Source: SZUA-35 sp964351995 (GTDB taxonomy: Bacteria; Actinomycetota; Acidimicrobiia; Acidimicrobiales; SZUA-35). Taken from it: a DNA stretch of 64,000 nt. Made by a program: the position numbers and the translations under genes. Location of the stretch: NCBI GenBank assembly GCA_964351995.1, contig CAYGQE010000006.1:86511-150510 (forward strand). Direction: 5' to 3'. Below, piece by piece: positions 51,498 to 59,743 of the stretch; the first letter of the stretch is position 1, and every line of letters starts with the position of its first letter. A model generated the notes under the pieces. That model worked only from the letters and a program-made list of their open reading frames with translations. It was not told where the DNA came from and did no database searches.

Positions 51498-53366
51498 TCA
51501 GTGTGGACTGGCGAGATTGCCTTGGATGCGATCAGCCACCATCTCGTGGAATGCGGGTTCGGTGAGCGTCAAGATCGCCACGTCTTCAATGACGGGCATC
51601 CGTTGGTCGAGGAACGTCCAGTCGTCGGCTTGGGTCTGGGTCCAGTCGAAGTCGTCGGGTAAACGAACAGCGAGGGCGTCGGGGTCGATGAAGTTGTTGG
51701 TGTGCGTTGGACGGCGGACGGCCTCGCCGATCGGCATCGGCTCGACCGCATCTTCGCCGTTGACCGTCACGGTGAGTTGCCCGTCATCGGTCATGACCTG
51801 GGCTGCGGTGCGAACAGGCGACGAGCCGTCTGTGAGTGGGCGACCGGCAAGCGAGTTCGAGAGGAGCGCTCCTGCAGTGGTGATGGCGAGCGCTCCGACC
51901 TCGTCGACGAAGCCGAGGCCGTCGAGTTGGAGGTACGGATCGACCACGATCTGTTCCTCGATGGCGAAGAGCACGGTTGATTCGGCGACGAGGTGCTGCG
52001 CCTCTACAACATCGTCGGCGGCAGCGGCTTCGTCGAGGAGGGCGAAGGCACTGTCGAGTCGGGGGAGGTCTGTCGATCCGGTCTGCCAGAGGTTGGCGAG
52101 CGCAGTCATGAAGTGGTGGTAGATCGCTTGGTTGCCGTCGGCGACATCTTGGTCGACCGCATGGGGGGTGCCGAAACCGGGAAACACTGTGTGGCCGAAC
52201 GCGCTGCCGGTGAACGTCCTCTGTCGCCCTTCGATCACGGGAGACACCGAATCTGATGCCGAAGTGCCGAGGTGAAACCAGTTGTTCCCCCGGTAGTTGG
52301 GGTCGGCGGCTGGCGTCGAACCGTTGAGCAGAGTGTTTTGCCAGGCCGCCACTTCCGCGTAGTTGCTGGTGATCAGCTCGTTGCGAGTCCCGGCAGTCGA
52401 CTCTGGGAGCGACGCCACGACAAGGGCCCGGGTGATGAAGCCCTCGGGTGAGTCTCTGAGGTCGATGGTGGCGGACTCGTAGAGCCGTTCGATCGCGTCT
52501 GGGTCGGTGCTGCGTATGTCGATGCCCTGTCGATCGAGGTAGTGAGCTGGAAGTTGACGGACGAAGTTGCGGGCCACCGTGGGACTGTGATTGAAGGTGC
52601 CGTGGTTGATGGCGGTGACGAGAAGATCGTGGCCGCTGCGTGGCAGTGCGAGATCGTCGAAGTGCTCGGGATCGATGCCAGCAGCGAGGAGGGTCGAGTC
52701 GTCGAGGTCTGCGTAGATGTTGTGGGGAGCGATGGTGTCGTTGTTTCCGAGGAGTTGACGCAGGACCCCGTTGCGTTCGAGGAATGCTTCGATGTCACGT
52801 AGCGGGACCTCGTCGATCCCGTGCGATGGCAGGATTGCGCCGGTGCCTTCCCATGCAGCCGTGACCTCAACGATGGTTGGGTTGCGGGCGAGAAAGATGG
52901 CAGCTGCCGCCAATTCCGGCGACGACGCCGGGTCATCGGCGAGAGCTCGAAGCCCGGCAACGGTGAACACCAGCGAATCCAGTGGATTGTCGGTCGTCGT
53001 CGGGTTGGAGCCGTCAACGGCAGCGGCTCTGCCCTGTTCCATCAGCAGATGCAGTGCAATCGGGCCGGACATCGCTGCGGTGGCTCCACGATCGTCGAGT
53101 AGCGAACCGAGCAAGAACGATGCGAGCTGCCACGTGTTGCCAGGTAAGAAGAAGCCTTCGGCCTCGTCAGCTTTGGCCGCCAGGATCCTGGCCAGCATCA
53201 CCAGCTCTTCTTCGATCTCGGCGCAGGCGGCTAGTTCGCTGGATGCATCGAGTTCGCTGAGACGCGCGGCCCGACGAAGATCGAGGTCGAGCTCTCCGGC
53301 AATCGCTGCCCTTGTTCGGAGGTGGGCGGCGGCAGCTCGAGCGTTGTCTGGCTGTATGGCGACCAT
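51498..53366 (-). CDS. Large protein of unknown function in the type VII locus
   Basis: 622 residues from ATG 53366. It follows the small upstream gene by one base, so it is tightly coupled to the WXG100-type genes. The first 60 residues are helical and Ala/Glu-rich (AAAAHLRTRAAIAGELD), like other T7-associated heads. The rest has no signal peptide and no clear membrane helix. Notable Trp/His-rich blocks are NYRGNNWFHLGTSASDSV, GNQAIYHHFMTALANLW and AIEEQIVVDPYLQLDG. I do not recognise a family. Position suggests a T7 substrate or effector; no catalytic motif is evident and no immunity gene is seen. Confidence 0.65.
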   Translation of the reverse strand: MVAIQPDNARAAAAHLRTRAAIAGELDLDLRRAARLSELDASSELAACAEIEEELVMLARILAAKADEAEGFFLPGNTWQLASFLLGSLLDDRGATAAMSGPIALHLLMEQGRAAAVDGSNPTTTDNPLDSLVFTVAGLRALADDPASSPELAAAAIFLARNPTIVEVTAAWEGTGAILPSHGIDEVPLRDIEAFLERNGVLRQLLGNNDTIAPHNIYADLDDSTLLAAGIDPEHFDDLALPRSGHDLLVTAINHGTFNHSPTVARNFVRQLPAHYLDRQGIDIRSTDPDAIERLYESATIDLRDSPEGFITRALVVASLPESTAGTRNELITSNYAEVAAWQNTLLNGSTPAADPNYRGNNWFHLGTSASDSVSPVIEGRQRTFTGSAFGHTVFPGFGTPHAVDQDVADGNQAIYHHFMTALANLWQTGSTDLPRLDSAFALLDEAAAADDVVEAQHLVAESTVLFAIEEQIVVDPYLQLDGLGFVDEVGALAITTAGALLSNSLAGRPLTDGSSPVRTAAQVMTDDGQLTVTVNGEDAVEPMPIGEAVRRPTHTNNFIDPDALAVRLPDDFDWTQTQADDWTFLDQRMPVIEDVAILTLTEPAFHEMVADRIQGNLASPH

Positions 53367-53367
53367 G

Positions 53368-53751
53368 TCAGATCTCGATGAAGTTGGCGACCGGCCGGGG
53401 TCGGTTCGGACGGACCGGAGGGAGGGCGTGGGGGTCGGTGGGGTCGTAGTTGCGAGTGGCGGTCTCGAACTGGTCCACCTGCTGCCGATAGTGGGCGAGG
53501 TCGGCGGCGAAGGCGCGGCAGGCTTCGGCTCTGGCTCGGCAGATGTCGGCCCGGCCGGCCAGCGCTGCGGCGGCGTTGGTCGCCGTGACCTGCGCAGTTC
53601 CGACGGTGAGTTCGGCGACCAGGGTCAGCATGCCGCCGACCAACGTGTCGGCGCCGAAGTGGTTGGGTGTGTCGGTGAGGAGTTGTGTGAGGTCGGCTGC
53701 GGCCCGATCGAAGGAACGGGCCGCAGCATCGAAGGCGGCAGCGGTAGGCAC
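53368..53751 (-). CDS. Small helical ESX-associated protein
   Basis: 127 residues from GTG 53751, 4 bases after the WXG100-type gene stop. Mostly helical and Ala-rich (AAAFDAAARSFDRAAADLTQ; TATNAAAALAGRADICRARA; DLAHYRQQVDQFETATRNYD), with a Pro-rich tail (LPPVRPNRPRPV). The helical hairpin layout and position suggest an ESX-type substrate or chaperone, but there is no clear W-x-G. It could pair with the WXG100-type protein as CFP-10/ESAT-6 do. Tentative. Confidence 0.6.
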   Translation of the reverse strand: MPTAAAFDAAARSFDRAAADLTQLLTDTPNHFGADTLVGGMLTLVAELTVGTAQVTATNAAAALAGRADICRARAEACRAFAADLAHYRQQVDQFETATRNYDPTDPHALPPVRPNRPRPVANFIEI

Positions 53752-53755
53752 GGGG

Positions 53756-54250
53756 TCAGCTGATCGACAGGCCGAGGTTCATCACGCTGTCGAGGTTGGC
53801 CCGTTGTGCTTCGACGGCGGTAGCCATGTCGGACGCCGATGCGGATGCATCGGTCAGCGCTGCAGAGAAGCCAGTCACGAACTGTTGCAGTGTGTCGCTC
53901 ATCATCGCCGCCGAGCTCTGGAACGACGTGAACGCGTCGCGGGTGGTGGCCTGTCCTGCGGCAAGTGACGACTGGAAGTCGGTGGCCCCTTGTCGGAAGC
54001 GGTCAGCATTTGCACCCGTCCACTGGGTGGCCTCGGCCCGGGCCACCGCTGTCTGCACCGAGGTCTGGAGTTGTTCCATGTGCGTGGTGATCTGTTGCAG
54101 CGCCGTGGCCGTGGCTTGGGTGACCTCGCCGATCACCTGGCTGGTCGTGGCGACGGATCCGTCGCGAGTGGTAGCGACGTCGCCACCCATCACCTGGAGT
54201 TGGGCGCTTAGGCCCTGGAGGTCGTCGAGTTGTGCTCCGAGCATGGTCAT
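53756..54250 (-). CDS. WXG100-type secreted protein
   Basis: 164 residues. The first helix (LDDLQGLSAQLQVMGGDVAT) and second helix flank the W-x-G turn at 77-79 in EATQWTGANADRFRQGA. A third helical stretch rich in Ser/Ala (FQSSAAMMSDTLQQFVTGF) makes it longer than the usual 100 residues. ATG 54250 has AGAAAGA 5 bases upstream; an ATG at 54244 is also in frame. WXG100 proteins are exported as dimers by EccC-type ATPases. It heads the minus-strand group. Confidence 0.8.
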   Translation of the reverse strand: MTMLGAQLDDLQGLSAQLQVMGGDVATTRDGSVATTSQVIGEVTQATATALQQITTHMEQLQTSVQTAVARAEATQWTGANADRFRQGATDFQSSLAAGQATTRDAFTSFQSSAAMMSDTLQQFVTGFSAALTDASASASDMATAVEAQRANLDSVMNLGLSIS

Positions 54251-54285
54251 GTGGATCTTTCTGTCAGTTGGGTGCCTCTAGGACA

Positions 54286-54297
54286 CATTGAAAGTAA
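54286..54297 (-). promoter_or_regulatory. Promoter-like motif of the WXG100-type gene
   Basis: On the minus strand TTACTTTCAATG contains a TACTTT -10-like box, about 40 bases before ATG 54250. It matches TTACACTCAATG before the EccC-like gene at 10 of 12 positions. The neighbourhood is AT-rich against the rest of the window. Confidence 0.45.
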
Positions 54298-54391
54298 GTA
54301 AATGTAAATAAGCACACATCGAGATGGTTAGCAACCCTGTGTGTTGGGTCTTTGTCCCCATCTGCACCGGGCCGGGTTGCGAGCACCTGCG

Positions 54392-54397
54392 TAGGAT
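54392..54397 (+). promoter_or_regulatory. -10 box of the fused glycosyltransferase gene (TAGGAT)
   Basis: TAGGAT with 7 bases to GTG 54405; it decides this start over ATG 54324. Confidence 0.5.
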
Positions 54398-54404
54398 CTG
54401 GCTC

Positions 54405-56669
54405 GTGACTCCGCAGGACGCTTCTGACAACCGACGCCCGTCGGTGCTCGGGCGGGCGTTTCCTGTTGGGACCGCAGCCGTTGGCTTGCTCGGCACCGTC
54501 ACAATGGTCGTCGGGGGAACTCTCGCCGGTGCGGCGGCTCCCGGTGCGTCAGGCCGCTTGTGGTCAGTGCCGACCGTTCCCGTCAGTCCACGCGCTGATC
54601 TCCTGGTTGCGTTGACCCTTTTCTACGCCGGGATGATCGTGCTCGTCCGATCGTGGCTGCGGCTGCGACGCCAGGTGCTCCGTCAGGGGCTGACCGCAGC
54701 CATCGTGGTCGGGGTGGCAGTGATCTGGGCGTTGCCGTTCTTGGTCGGCCCGCCGCTGGGGTCCCGGGATGTCTACGCCTACGGAGCGCAAGGCCGATTG
54801 GCCGCTGAGGGCATTGACGTCTTCTCCGAGGGGCCGTCGGCGCTGGGCGACAATCCCATGCTCGATCCGGTTGACCCGCTGTATCTCGATGCGCCCGTGG
54901 TGTACGGGCCGGTGTTCGTTGCGTTGTCGTCTGAGCTGGCCGACTGGACCGGTGACGGACTGGTGGCCTCGGTGCTCGCCTACCGATTGGTGGCGGTGCT
55001 CGGACTGGCGGTTGCCGCCATGGCGGTGTGGGATCTTGCGAAGTCGATGGGTCGCAACACTGCCGACGCCATGGTGCTCACCGTGGCCAACCCGCTTGTG
55101 CTCTTGCATCTGGTGTCGGGCGCCCACAACGAGGCGCTGATGTTGGCGTTCTTGATGAGCGGACTGGCGCTCGGGACAAGACCGCGGTTCCGTCATGTGG
55201 GCATTGTGCTGTGCGCGTTCGCAGCGACGATCAAGGTTCCTGCGGTTCTTGGCGCCGCCTTCCTCGCCTGGCCTTGGATCGTTGCTGCGGTCGATTGGCG
55301 CGGACGCTTCGGTCGTTTGATGCTTGCCGCAGCCGAGATCATGGTCGTGATCACGCTGGCCACTCGGTCCACCCCCTGGGGTTGGGGCTGGGTTGATGCC
55401 CTGATCGATGCGTCTCCCGTCGATGCGTACCTCAGCGTCACTCGCGTCATCGGCGGGGCGGTCCATCTGATGACCGGCATGGAGGCCGCGTCGGTGTTGA
55501 CCGTTGCCCGGCTCTCCGGCGTGGTGTTGGCCGCTTTGATGGTCCTTGCGCTGCTGCTCAACCGGCGTCACTCCGGGTTGGTCGGACTGGCGTGGGCGTT
55601 GTTGCTGATTGCTGTGCTCCATCCGACGACGCAACCCTGGTACCTCACGTGGGGGCTGCTGTTGATGGCGGCAGCGACCGCCGGTGAACGAAATCGCTGG
55701 CTGGTCGCCGGTTGCGCTGGCGCTGCGTTCGTTGTGCTGCCGGTGGGCCCGCAACTGGGGCTGGTGCTTCTCGAAAACTCGACGCTGACGTCGCTGTTGG
55801 TCGCTGGAGCGGCGCTCTCGGTGCTGACACTCAGTCCTCGCACCGTGGCTGCCCCTGTCGTTCGTGGCCGGACGGGCGGCCGGGGTGTCACGGTCGTCGT
55901 TCCGACTCGGAACGAACGAGACAATGTGGCGCCGCTGGTCGGTCAGGTCGCTGCCGCCACGTCGCACTTACGAAGCGAGGGGCGCCGAGTCGAGGTGCTG
56001 TTCGTCGACGACAGCGATGACGACACCGCTGATGTCGTGCGTGCTGTTGCGCAGACCTCGGTGATCGAGGTCTCGGTCATCCAGCGTTCGGAACGCTGGG
56101 GTGGCCTTGGGGGCGCTGTGGTCGACGGCTTTGCCGCAGCATCTGGCGAGCTCGCCGTGGTCATCGACGGTGATCTGCAGCACCCACCATCCCTTGTTCC
56201 CCAGTTGGTTCGAGCGATGGACTCGAGCGCTTCAGGGCGGCGAAGGACTGAGCTCGTCGTTGCCAGCCGCCGGATCCCCGGCGGGTCCGACGGCACGGGC
56301 CTCTCGCCGATGCGGCGCCGGCTCTCGATCACCGTGGCTGCAGTGGTTCGCCTGTTGTTCCCTCGCCGCGTCGGGCGAGTGGCCGACCCGCTTTCTGGCT
56401 GCTTCGCAGTGTCGTTGGGCGCCGTCGACCTCGGCCGCCTGCAGCCCGATGGGTTCAAGATCCTCATCGAGGTGCTTGCCACGCATCCAGAACTCGAGGT
56501 GTCTGAGTCGCCATACGTCTTCCAGGGCCGCAACGAAGGCGTGTCCAAAGCGACGTGGCGTCAGGGAGTCACACTGCTCGGTCACCTGGCCGACTTGCGG
56601 TTGCGGACCAGCTGGCCGTGGGCGGGCGCCACAACACCTGTGCGATCAGACGTGCTCGAGCCCGTCTGA
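54405..56669 (+). CDS. Fused membrane glycosyltransferase: MptA/B-like GT-C region plus GT2 (dolichol-phosphate-mannose synthase-like)
   Basis: 754 residues from GTG 54405. The N-terminal 470 residues have about eleven membrane helices and an SRDVYAYGAQGRLAAEGID motif (with the acidic residues of polyprenol-phosphate-dependent mannosyltransferases) and NPLVLLHLVSGAHNEALML. From about residue 494 a GT2 domain follows: VTVVVPTRNERDNV, LFVDDSDDDTADV, VIDGDLQHPPSLV (D-x-D) and DPLSGCFAV. So a polyprenol-phosphate sugar synthase is fused to a membrane enzyme that would use its product. The two together probably act in lipoglycan or wall-polysaccharide assembly. Confidence 0.83.
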   Translation: MTPQDASDNRRPSVLGRAFPVGTAAVGLLGTVTMVVGGTLAGAAAPGASGRLWSVPTVPVSPRADLLVALTLFYAGMIVLVRSWLRLRRQVLRQGLTAAIVVGVAVIWALPFLVGPPLGSRDVYAYGAQGRLAAEGIDVFSEGPSALGDNPMLDPVDPLYLDAPVVYGPVFVALSSELADWTGDGLVASVLAYRLVAVLGLAVAAMAVWDLAKSMGRNTADAMVLTVANPLVLLHLVSGAHNEALMLAFLMSGLALGTRPRFRHVGIVLCAFAATIKVPAVLGAAFLAWPWIVAAVDWRGRFGRLMLAAAEIMVVITLATRSTPWGWGWVDALIDASPVDAYLSVTRVIGGAVHLMTGMEAASVLTVARLSGVVLAALMVLALLLNRRHSGLVGLAWALLLIAVLHPTTQPWYLTWGLLLMAAATAGERNRWLVAGCAGAAFVVLPVGPQLGLVLLENSTLTSLLVAGAALSVLTLSPRTVAAPVVRGRTGGRGVTVVVPTRNERDNVAPLVGQVAAATSHLRSEGRRVEVLFVDDSDDDTADVVRAVAQTSVIEVSVIQRSERWGGLGGAVVDGFAAASGELAVVIDGDLQHPPSLVPQLVRAMDSSASGRRRTELVVASRRIPGGSDGTGLSPMRRRLSITVAAVVRLLFPRRVGRVADPLSGCFAVSLGAVDLGRLQPDGFKILIEVLATHPELEVSESPYVFQGRNEGVSKATWRQGVTLLGHLADLRLRTSWPWAGATTPVRSDVLEPV

Positions 56670-57857
56670 GGTTGCCAGTCGCCGCAGTGCGAGTCGCCGC
56701 AGTGCGATACCGATGATTGCGAGCATGAGGCCGTCGCGAAGAAGCAACCCAGCCGCTGCAACAGGGTGGTCGAGGCCGGGTGGGCCGAACACGGCCAGAA
56801 CGGTTGCCGTCAGTGCGATCGCAGCGAAGGTCAGCCGGGTCACGGTGCGGTCGCGATGCAGCATCGCCGCCCATGGCGTCAGCCAAAGCAGGAACTGCGG
56901 GGAGAACAGCGGGGCCGTGATGATCAACCCGGCCACCGACGCGAGCATCACAAGTGCGAGCCGATCCGCTGGCTCGCGTTCGCTGCGGTGAGCAAGCGCC
57001 GTGGCGGTGGCCACCAAGGCGAACACCAGCAGTCGGCCGATCAGCACCAGGGTGTCATCGAGGTCGCCGATGCGGAAGGCGTTGGCTTCGAGTCTTGGCT
57101 CATCAGACCCGAACAGTGCAATGAGCGAACCAGGAATCGACTCGAGGTGCCACCCAGTCACGCCGCGCAGGCTCGTGATCTGTTCGAGCGCTGGAGTGCC
57201 GCTGATCGCCAACCAGATGAGCCCGGAGCAGGCGCCGACGATCGCAGCGGCTGCGGCGGCCCTGAGGTTCTTGATGGCGATTGCTGCAGGAATGAGGAGC
57301 GCTGGCCACAGTTTGACCATGGCACCTACGGTCACCAGAGCAGCGAAAACTCCCACGTTGATGGCGTTCGGCGTGCCGTCGGCGGCATCTCTTAGCGTCG
57401 GGTCGTGTCGAGTCGAGCTCGACCGTGGCCGAGCGATGGCGACGGCACCGATCACGGCGGCGAGCGCGGCCCAGAGGTCTAGCCGCAACAGTCCGCTCGG
57501 GACCAGCGGTAGCCCGATGAGGAGGTACGCCACGCCGGCTCGATGTCCGAAGAAACGGGCGAGTGCCGCAGCGACCGTCAGGTCAACGGCCAGCGACAAC
57601 ACCACGAGCCGCTGATGGCTGGAGACCACCTCGTCGGCCAACACGACCTCGGCCACGGCGACGGTCAACGGCGGGTATTCGACTTCGTGGTCGACATATG
57701 GCGTGCCAGCGGTGTCGGCGATCTCCTGGAATCGTTCGACATCCCAGCCCTGCAGCTCTTCCGGTTCATCGGCCCACGGGCCGAAAATCAAGACAGCTGC
57801 GGCGACAACACGCACGGCGATCGACCCGATGGTGGCCCAACGCAGACGAGTCGACAC
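56646..57857 (-). CDS. GT87-type polytopic mannosyltransferase-like protein
   Basis: 403 residues from GTG 57857, about nine to eleven membrane helices. After the first helix the DEPEELQGWDVERF and YVDHEVEYPPLTVAVAEV segments carry the acidic residues and EYPP motif of the DUF2029/GT87 family. These enzymes transfer mannose from polyprenol phosphate on the outer face of the membrane (PimE-like). MVKLWPALLIP and FSPQFLLWLTPW are further family-like blocks. It converges with the fused glycosyltransferase gene, overlapping it by 24 bases. The two may cooperate in the same glycan pathway. Confidence 0.82.
   Translation of the reverse strand: MSTRLRWATIGSIAVRVVAAAVLIFGPWADEPEELQGWDVERFQEIADTAGTPYVDHEVEYPPLTVAVAEVVLADEVVSSHQRLVVLSLAVDLTVAAALARFFGHRAGVAYLLIGLPLVPSGLLRLDLWAALAAVIGAVAIARPRSSSTRHDPTLRDAADGTPNAINVGVFAALVTVGAMVKLWPALLIPAAIAIKNLRAAAAAAIVGACSGLIWLAISGTPALEQITSLRGVTGWHLESIPGSLIALFGSDEPRLEANAFRIGDLDDTLVLIGRLLVFALVATATALAHRSEREPADRLALVMLASVAGLIITAPLFSPQFLLWLTPWAAMLHRDRTVTRLTFAAIALTATVLAVFGPPGLDHPVAAAGLLLRDGLMLAIIGIALRRLALRRLATSDGLEHV
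56677..56706. repeat. Tandem 15-base repeat in the GT87-type gene
   Basis: AGTCGCCGCAGTGCG occurs twice in direct succession and encodes a duplicated LRRLA near the C-terminus. Confidence 0.7.
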
Positions 57858-57863
57858 CGGGGC

Positions 57864-57869
57864 AAGCTA
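57864..57869 (-). promoter_or_regulatory. -10 box of the GT87-type gene (TAGCTT on minus strand)
   Basis: TAGCTT with 6 bases to GTG 57857; leaderless pattern. Confidence 0.45.
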
Positions 57870-57902
57870 CCCGTCGGTGATGGTCGAGCCGATGACGATC
57901 GG

Positions 57903-57908
57903 TAAGCT
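57903..57908 (+). promoter_or_regulatory. -10 box of nfuA (TAAGCT)
   Basis: TAAGCT with 7 bases to GTG 57916. Starts further upstream would lie inside the divergent gene. Confidence 0.5.
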
Positions 57909-57915
57909 CTTCCAG

Positions 57916-58557
57916 GTGACTACCACCGATGCTGAAGTTGCCGACACCGACGTTGTTCTGTCTGTCTCTGAAGAGGCGCTGGCGACGGTGCTCGAAGTTC
58001 GCGCCACTGAGGATGATCCTGAAGCCACAGCGCTCCGGATCGCCGTAACCGGCGCCAACATGACCGACTTCCAATACGCACTCGATCTCTCCCCGATCAG
58101 CGAAGCGGTCGAGGGGGATGCGATCTACACCCAGGGCGACCACGGCGAACTCACCGTGATCATCCCCGCCGACTCGATCGTCGCCATGCAAGGTGCGACG
58201 CTCGATATCCCTGGCGGCGGTTCCGCTGGAGGCCTGGTCATCCGGAATCCGAACACTCCGGATCCTCTCGCCGGCCTCGATCTCGACCTCAGCGGCGAAT
58301 TGCCTGAGAAGGTGCAGGCCGTGCTTGACCAGGCCATCAACCCGGCGCTCGGCGCTCACGGCGGCTTCGCAACGCTCGTCGGTGTCGACGGCAACAATGT
58401 GGTCATCACGATGGGTGGCGGTTGCCAGGGCTGTGCAGCGAGTGCCATGACACTTCGTGAGGGCATCACGAAGATGCTCAAGGACGCCCTGCCCGAGATC
58501 GACGAGATCGTCGATGCCACCGATCACACCGCTGGCGAGAATCCGTTCTACAGCTGA
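57916..58557 (+). CDS. nfuA: NfuA-type iron-sulphur cluster carrier protein
   Basis: 213 residues from GTG 57916. The N-terminal 110 residues are the degenerate A-type (HesB-like) domain (VLSVSEEALATVLEVRA; GATLDIPGGGSAGGLVIRNPN, in parts). The C-terminal NifU domain has INPALGAHGGFATLVGVDGN and the cluster ligands CQGC (Cys170, Cys173) in MGGGCQGCAASAMTL. NfuA carries 4Fe-4S clusters to client enzymes, notably under oxidative stress. Length fits the family. The gene starts 59 bases from the GT87-type start, divergently. Confidence 0.93.
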   Translation: MTTTDAEVADTDVVLSVSEEALATVLEVRATEDDPEATALRIAVTGANMTDFQYALDLSPISEAVEGDAIYTQGDHGELTVIIPADSIVAMQGATLDIPGGGSAGGLVIRNPNTPDPLAGLDLDLSGELPEKVQAVLDQAINPALGAHGGFATLVGVDGNNVVITMGGGCQGCAASAMTLREGITKMLKDALPEIDEIVDATDHTAGENPFYS

Positions 58558-58590
58558 GCTGAAGCAGGGCTGGATCACCTCACTCACGGA

Positions 58591-58983
58591 TTGACCGCTG
58601 TGGACTTCGTCGAGCGCCAGATCGAACAAGGCCAGCGGGCGGGCTTGTTCGATAATCTCGAGCTGGAGGGGCAACCAATTCCCGACCTCGACGAGGAACG
58701 TCCACCGGGTTGGTGGGGTGCTGCGTTCCTGGCTCGGGACCGTTCGCTCAGACGAGTGCACCGGCTGGTCGCTGAGCTCCATCGCCGCAAGGGCGTTGCG
58801 ATGCTCGATGACGACCACGAGGTCGTGAGAGCTTCGCTGCTGGCGCTGAATGCCGAACTCGAAGCAGCGAATCAACTGGTCGAAACCAAGGATCGCGCCG
58901 AAGGCCTCGACATCGAGGCCGAGTTGGCTGCCTGGCGTGAGCGTCGACGGCAGCGCCTCTGGGGGCACTACCTCAAGGACTGA
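58591..58983 (+). CDS. DUF1992 (DnaJC28/YhdN-like) protein
   Basis: 130 residues from TTG 58591; a GTG at 58600 is in frame and equally possible. The N-terminal part IEQGQRAGLFDNLELEGQPI followed by PDLDEERPPGW matches DUF1992, where the pattern is I-x-A-x-x-x-G-x-F-D-(N/D)-L-x-G-x-G-x-P. The rest is helical and Arg/Glu-rich (ELHRRKGVAML; EAELAAWRERRRQRLWG). The family is found next to or fused with J domains in eukaryotes; its bacterial role is unknown. It follows nfuA by 33 bases and may be co-transcribed. Confidence 0.8.
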   Translation: MTAVDFVERQIEQGQRAGLFDNLELEGQPIPDLDEERPPGWWGAAFLARDRSLRRVHRLVAELHRRKGVAMLDDDHEVVRASLLALNAELEAANQLVETKDRAEGLDIEAELAAWRERRRQRLWGHYLKD

Positions 58984-58988
58984 GAAGG

Positions 58989-59723
58989 TCAGTCAAGATC
59001 GAGCCGCACGACCGTTCGGTCCGGTTCGGCCGGACTGGGGACTCGCTGGACTTCGAAGCTCTCTGTTTCGTCCCGCCCGATTGCATCACCGGTGGGCAGC
59101 TCTTCGTCCAGTTCGAAGAACCAGCTGATCATGTCGTAGACGAAGGGCACGGCACCTTGGCCTTCGACCGAGCAGGTGATGTAGAGATCTTCCTTGCCGT
59201 ATCGATGCAGGCCGTGGCTCAGGAATGACATGCGGCCGGTTCCGTCACCGGCCACGGTGACCGAGATCAGCAGCGGCAGGGGAGGGCGTCCTTCCGCTGC
59301 GTTCCCGATGACGAGCTGGGTGAACACATCAGCACGGTGGAAGTAGCTGTTGTGTCCGAGCATGACGCCCAGGGGGTCGGTGGCCGCCATGATCACGGTG
59401 GTGAAGCGGGCGAGTTTGCAGTCGCGGTCGAGCTCTGAGCCACGCAACCCGGTGGCGGTGACGATGATGTGGCCGAGCGTTTCGAGCAACTCGGCGGGGT
59501 CGGCACCCGTCGGCCCGACGGGCATGTGAGGAATGTCGGGATGCATCGCAGCGATGGGCGTTACCGCAACCGCCACGCCGTCTGCTTCGAAACTGACGGT
59601 GCCGTCAGCGGTGGTCTCGGGGAGCACGGTCCAGTTCAAGCCGAAGTCGGCGCCCGCAGCAACGAGTGCTGCAGGGTCGATGGCCGCTGATGTGTGGGTG
59701 GCGATGAATGCGAGGTCGGCCAT
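58989..59723 (-). CDS. DUF4261 family protein
   Basis: 244 residues from ATG 59723. The opening MADLAFIATHTSAAIDPAAL, the central HIIVTATG, the GVMLGHNSYFHRADVFTQLV block and the later GTGRMSFLSHGLHRYGKEDL fit the DUF4261 layout, where a strand-helix unit ends in a Gly-x-x-x-(F/Y)-G-K motif. The function is unknown; some members sit near type VI or suppressor loci. There is no signal peptide. TACGGT lies 6 bases before the start. It is transcribed in the same direction as the HAD and kinase genes upstream, 20 bases from the HAD gene stop. Confidence 0.7.
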   Translation of the reverse strand: MADLAFIATHTSAAIDPAALVAAGADFGLNWTVLPETTADGTVSFEADGVAVAVTPIAAMHPDIPHMPVGPTGADPAELLETLGHIIVTATGLRGSELDRDCKLARFTTVIMAATDPLGVMLGHNSYFHRADVFTQLVIGNAAEGRPPLPLLISVTVAGDGTGRMSFLSHGLHRYGKEDLYITCSVEGQGAVPFVYDMISWFFELDEELPTGDAIGRDETESFEVQRVPSPAEPDRTVVRLDLD

Positions 59724-59729
59724 TGACTG

Positions 59730-59735
59730 ACCGTA
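59730..59735 (-). promoter_or_regulatory. -10 box of the DUF4261 gene (TACGGT on minus strand)
   Basis: TACGGT with 6 bases to ATG 59723; it decides this start. Confidence 0.45.
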
Positions 59736-59743
59736 GTGGTGGG

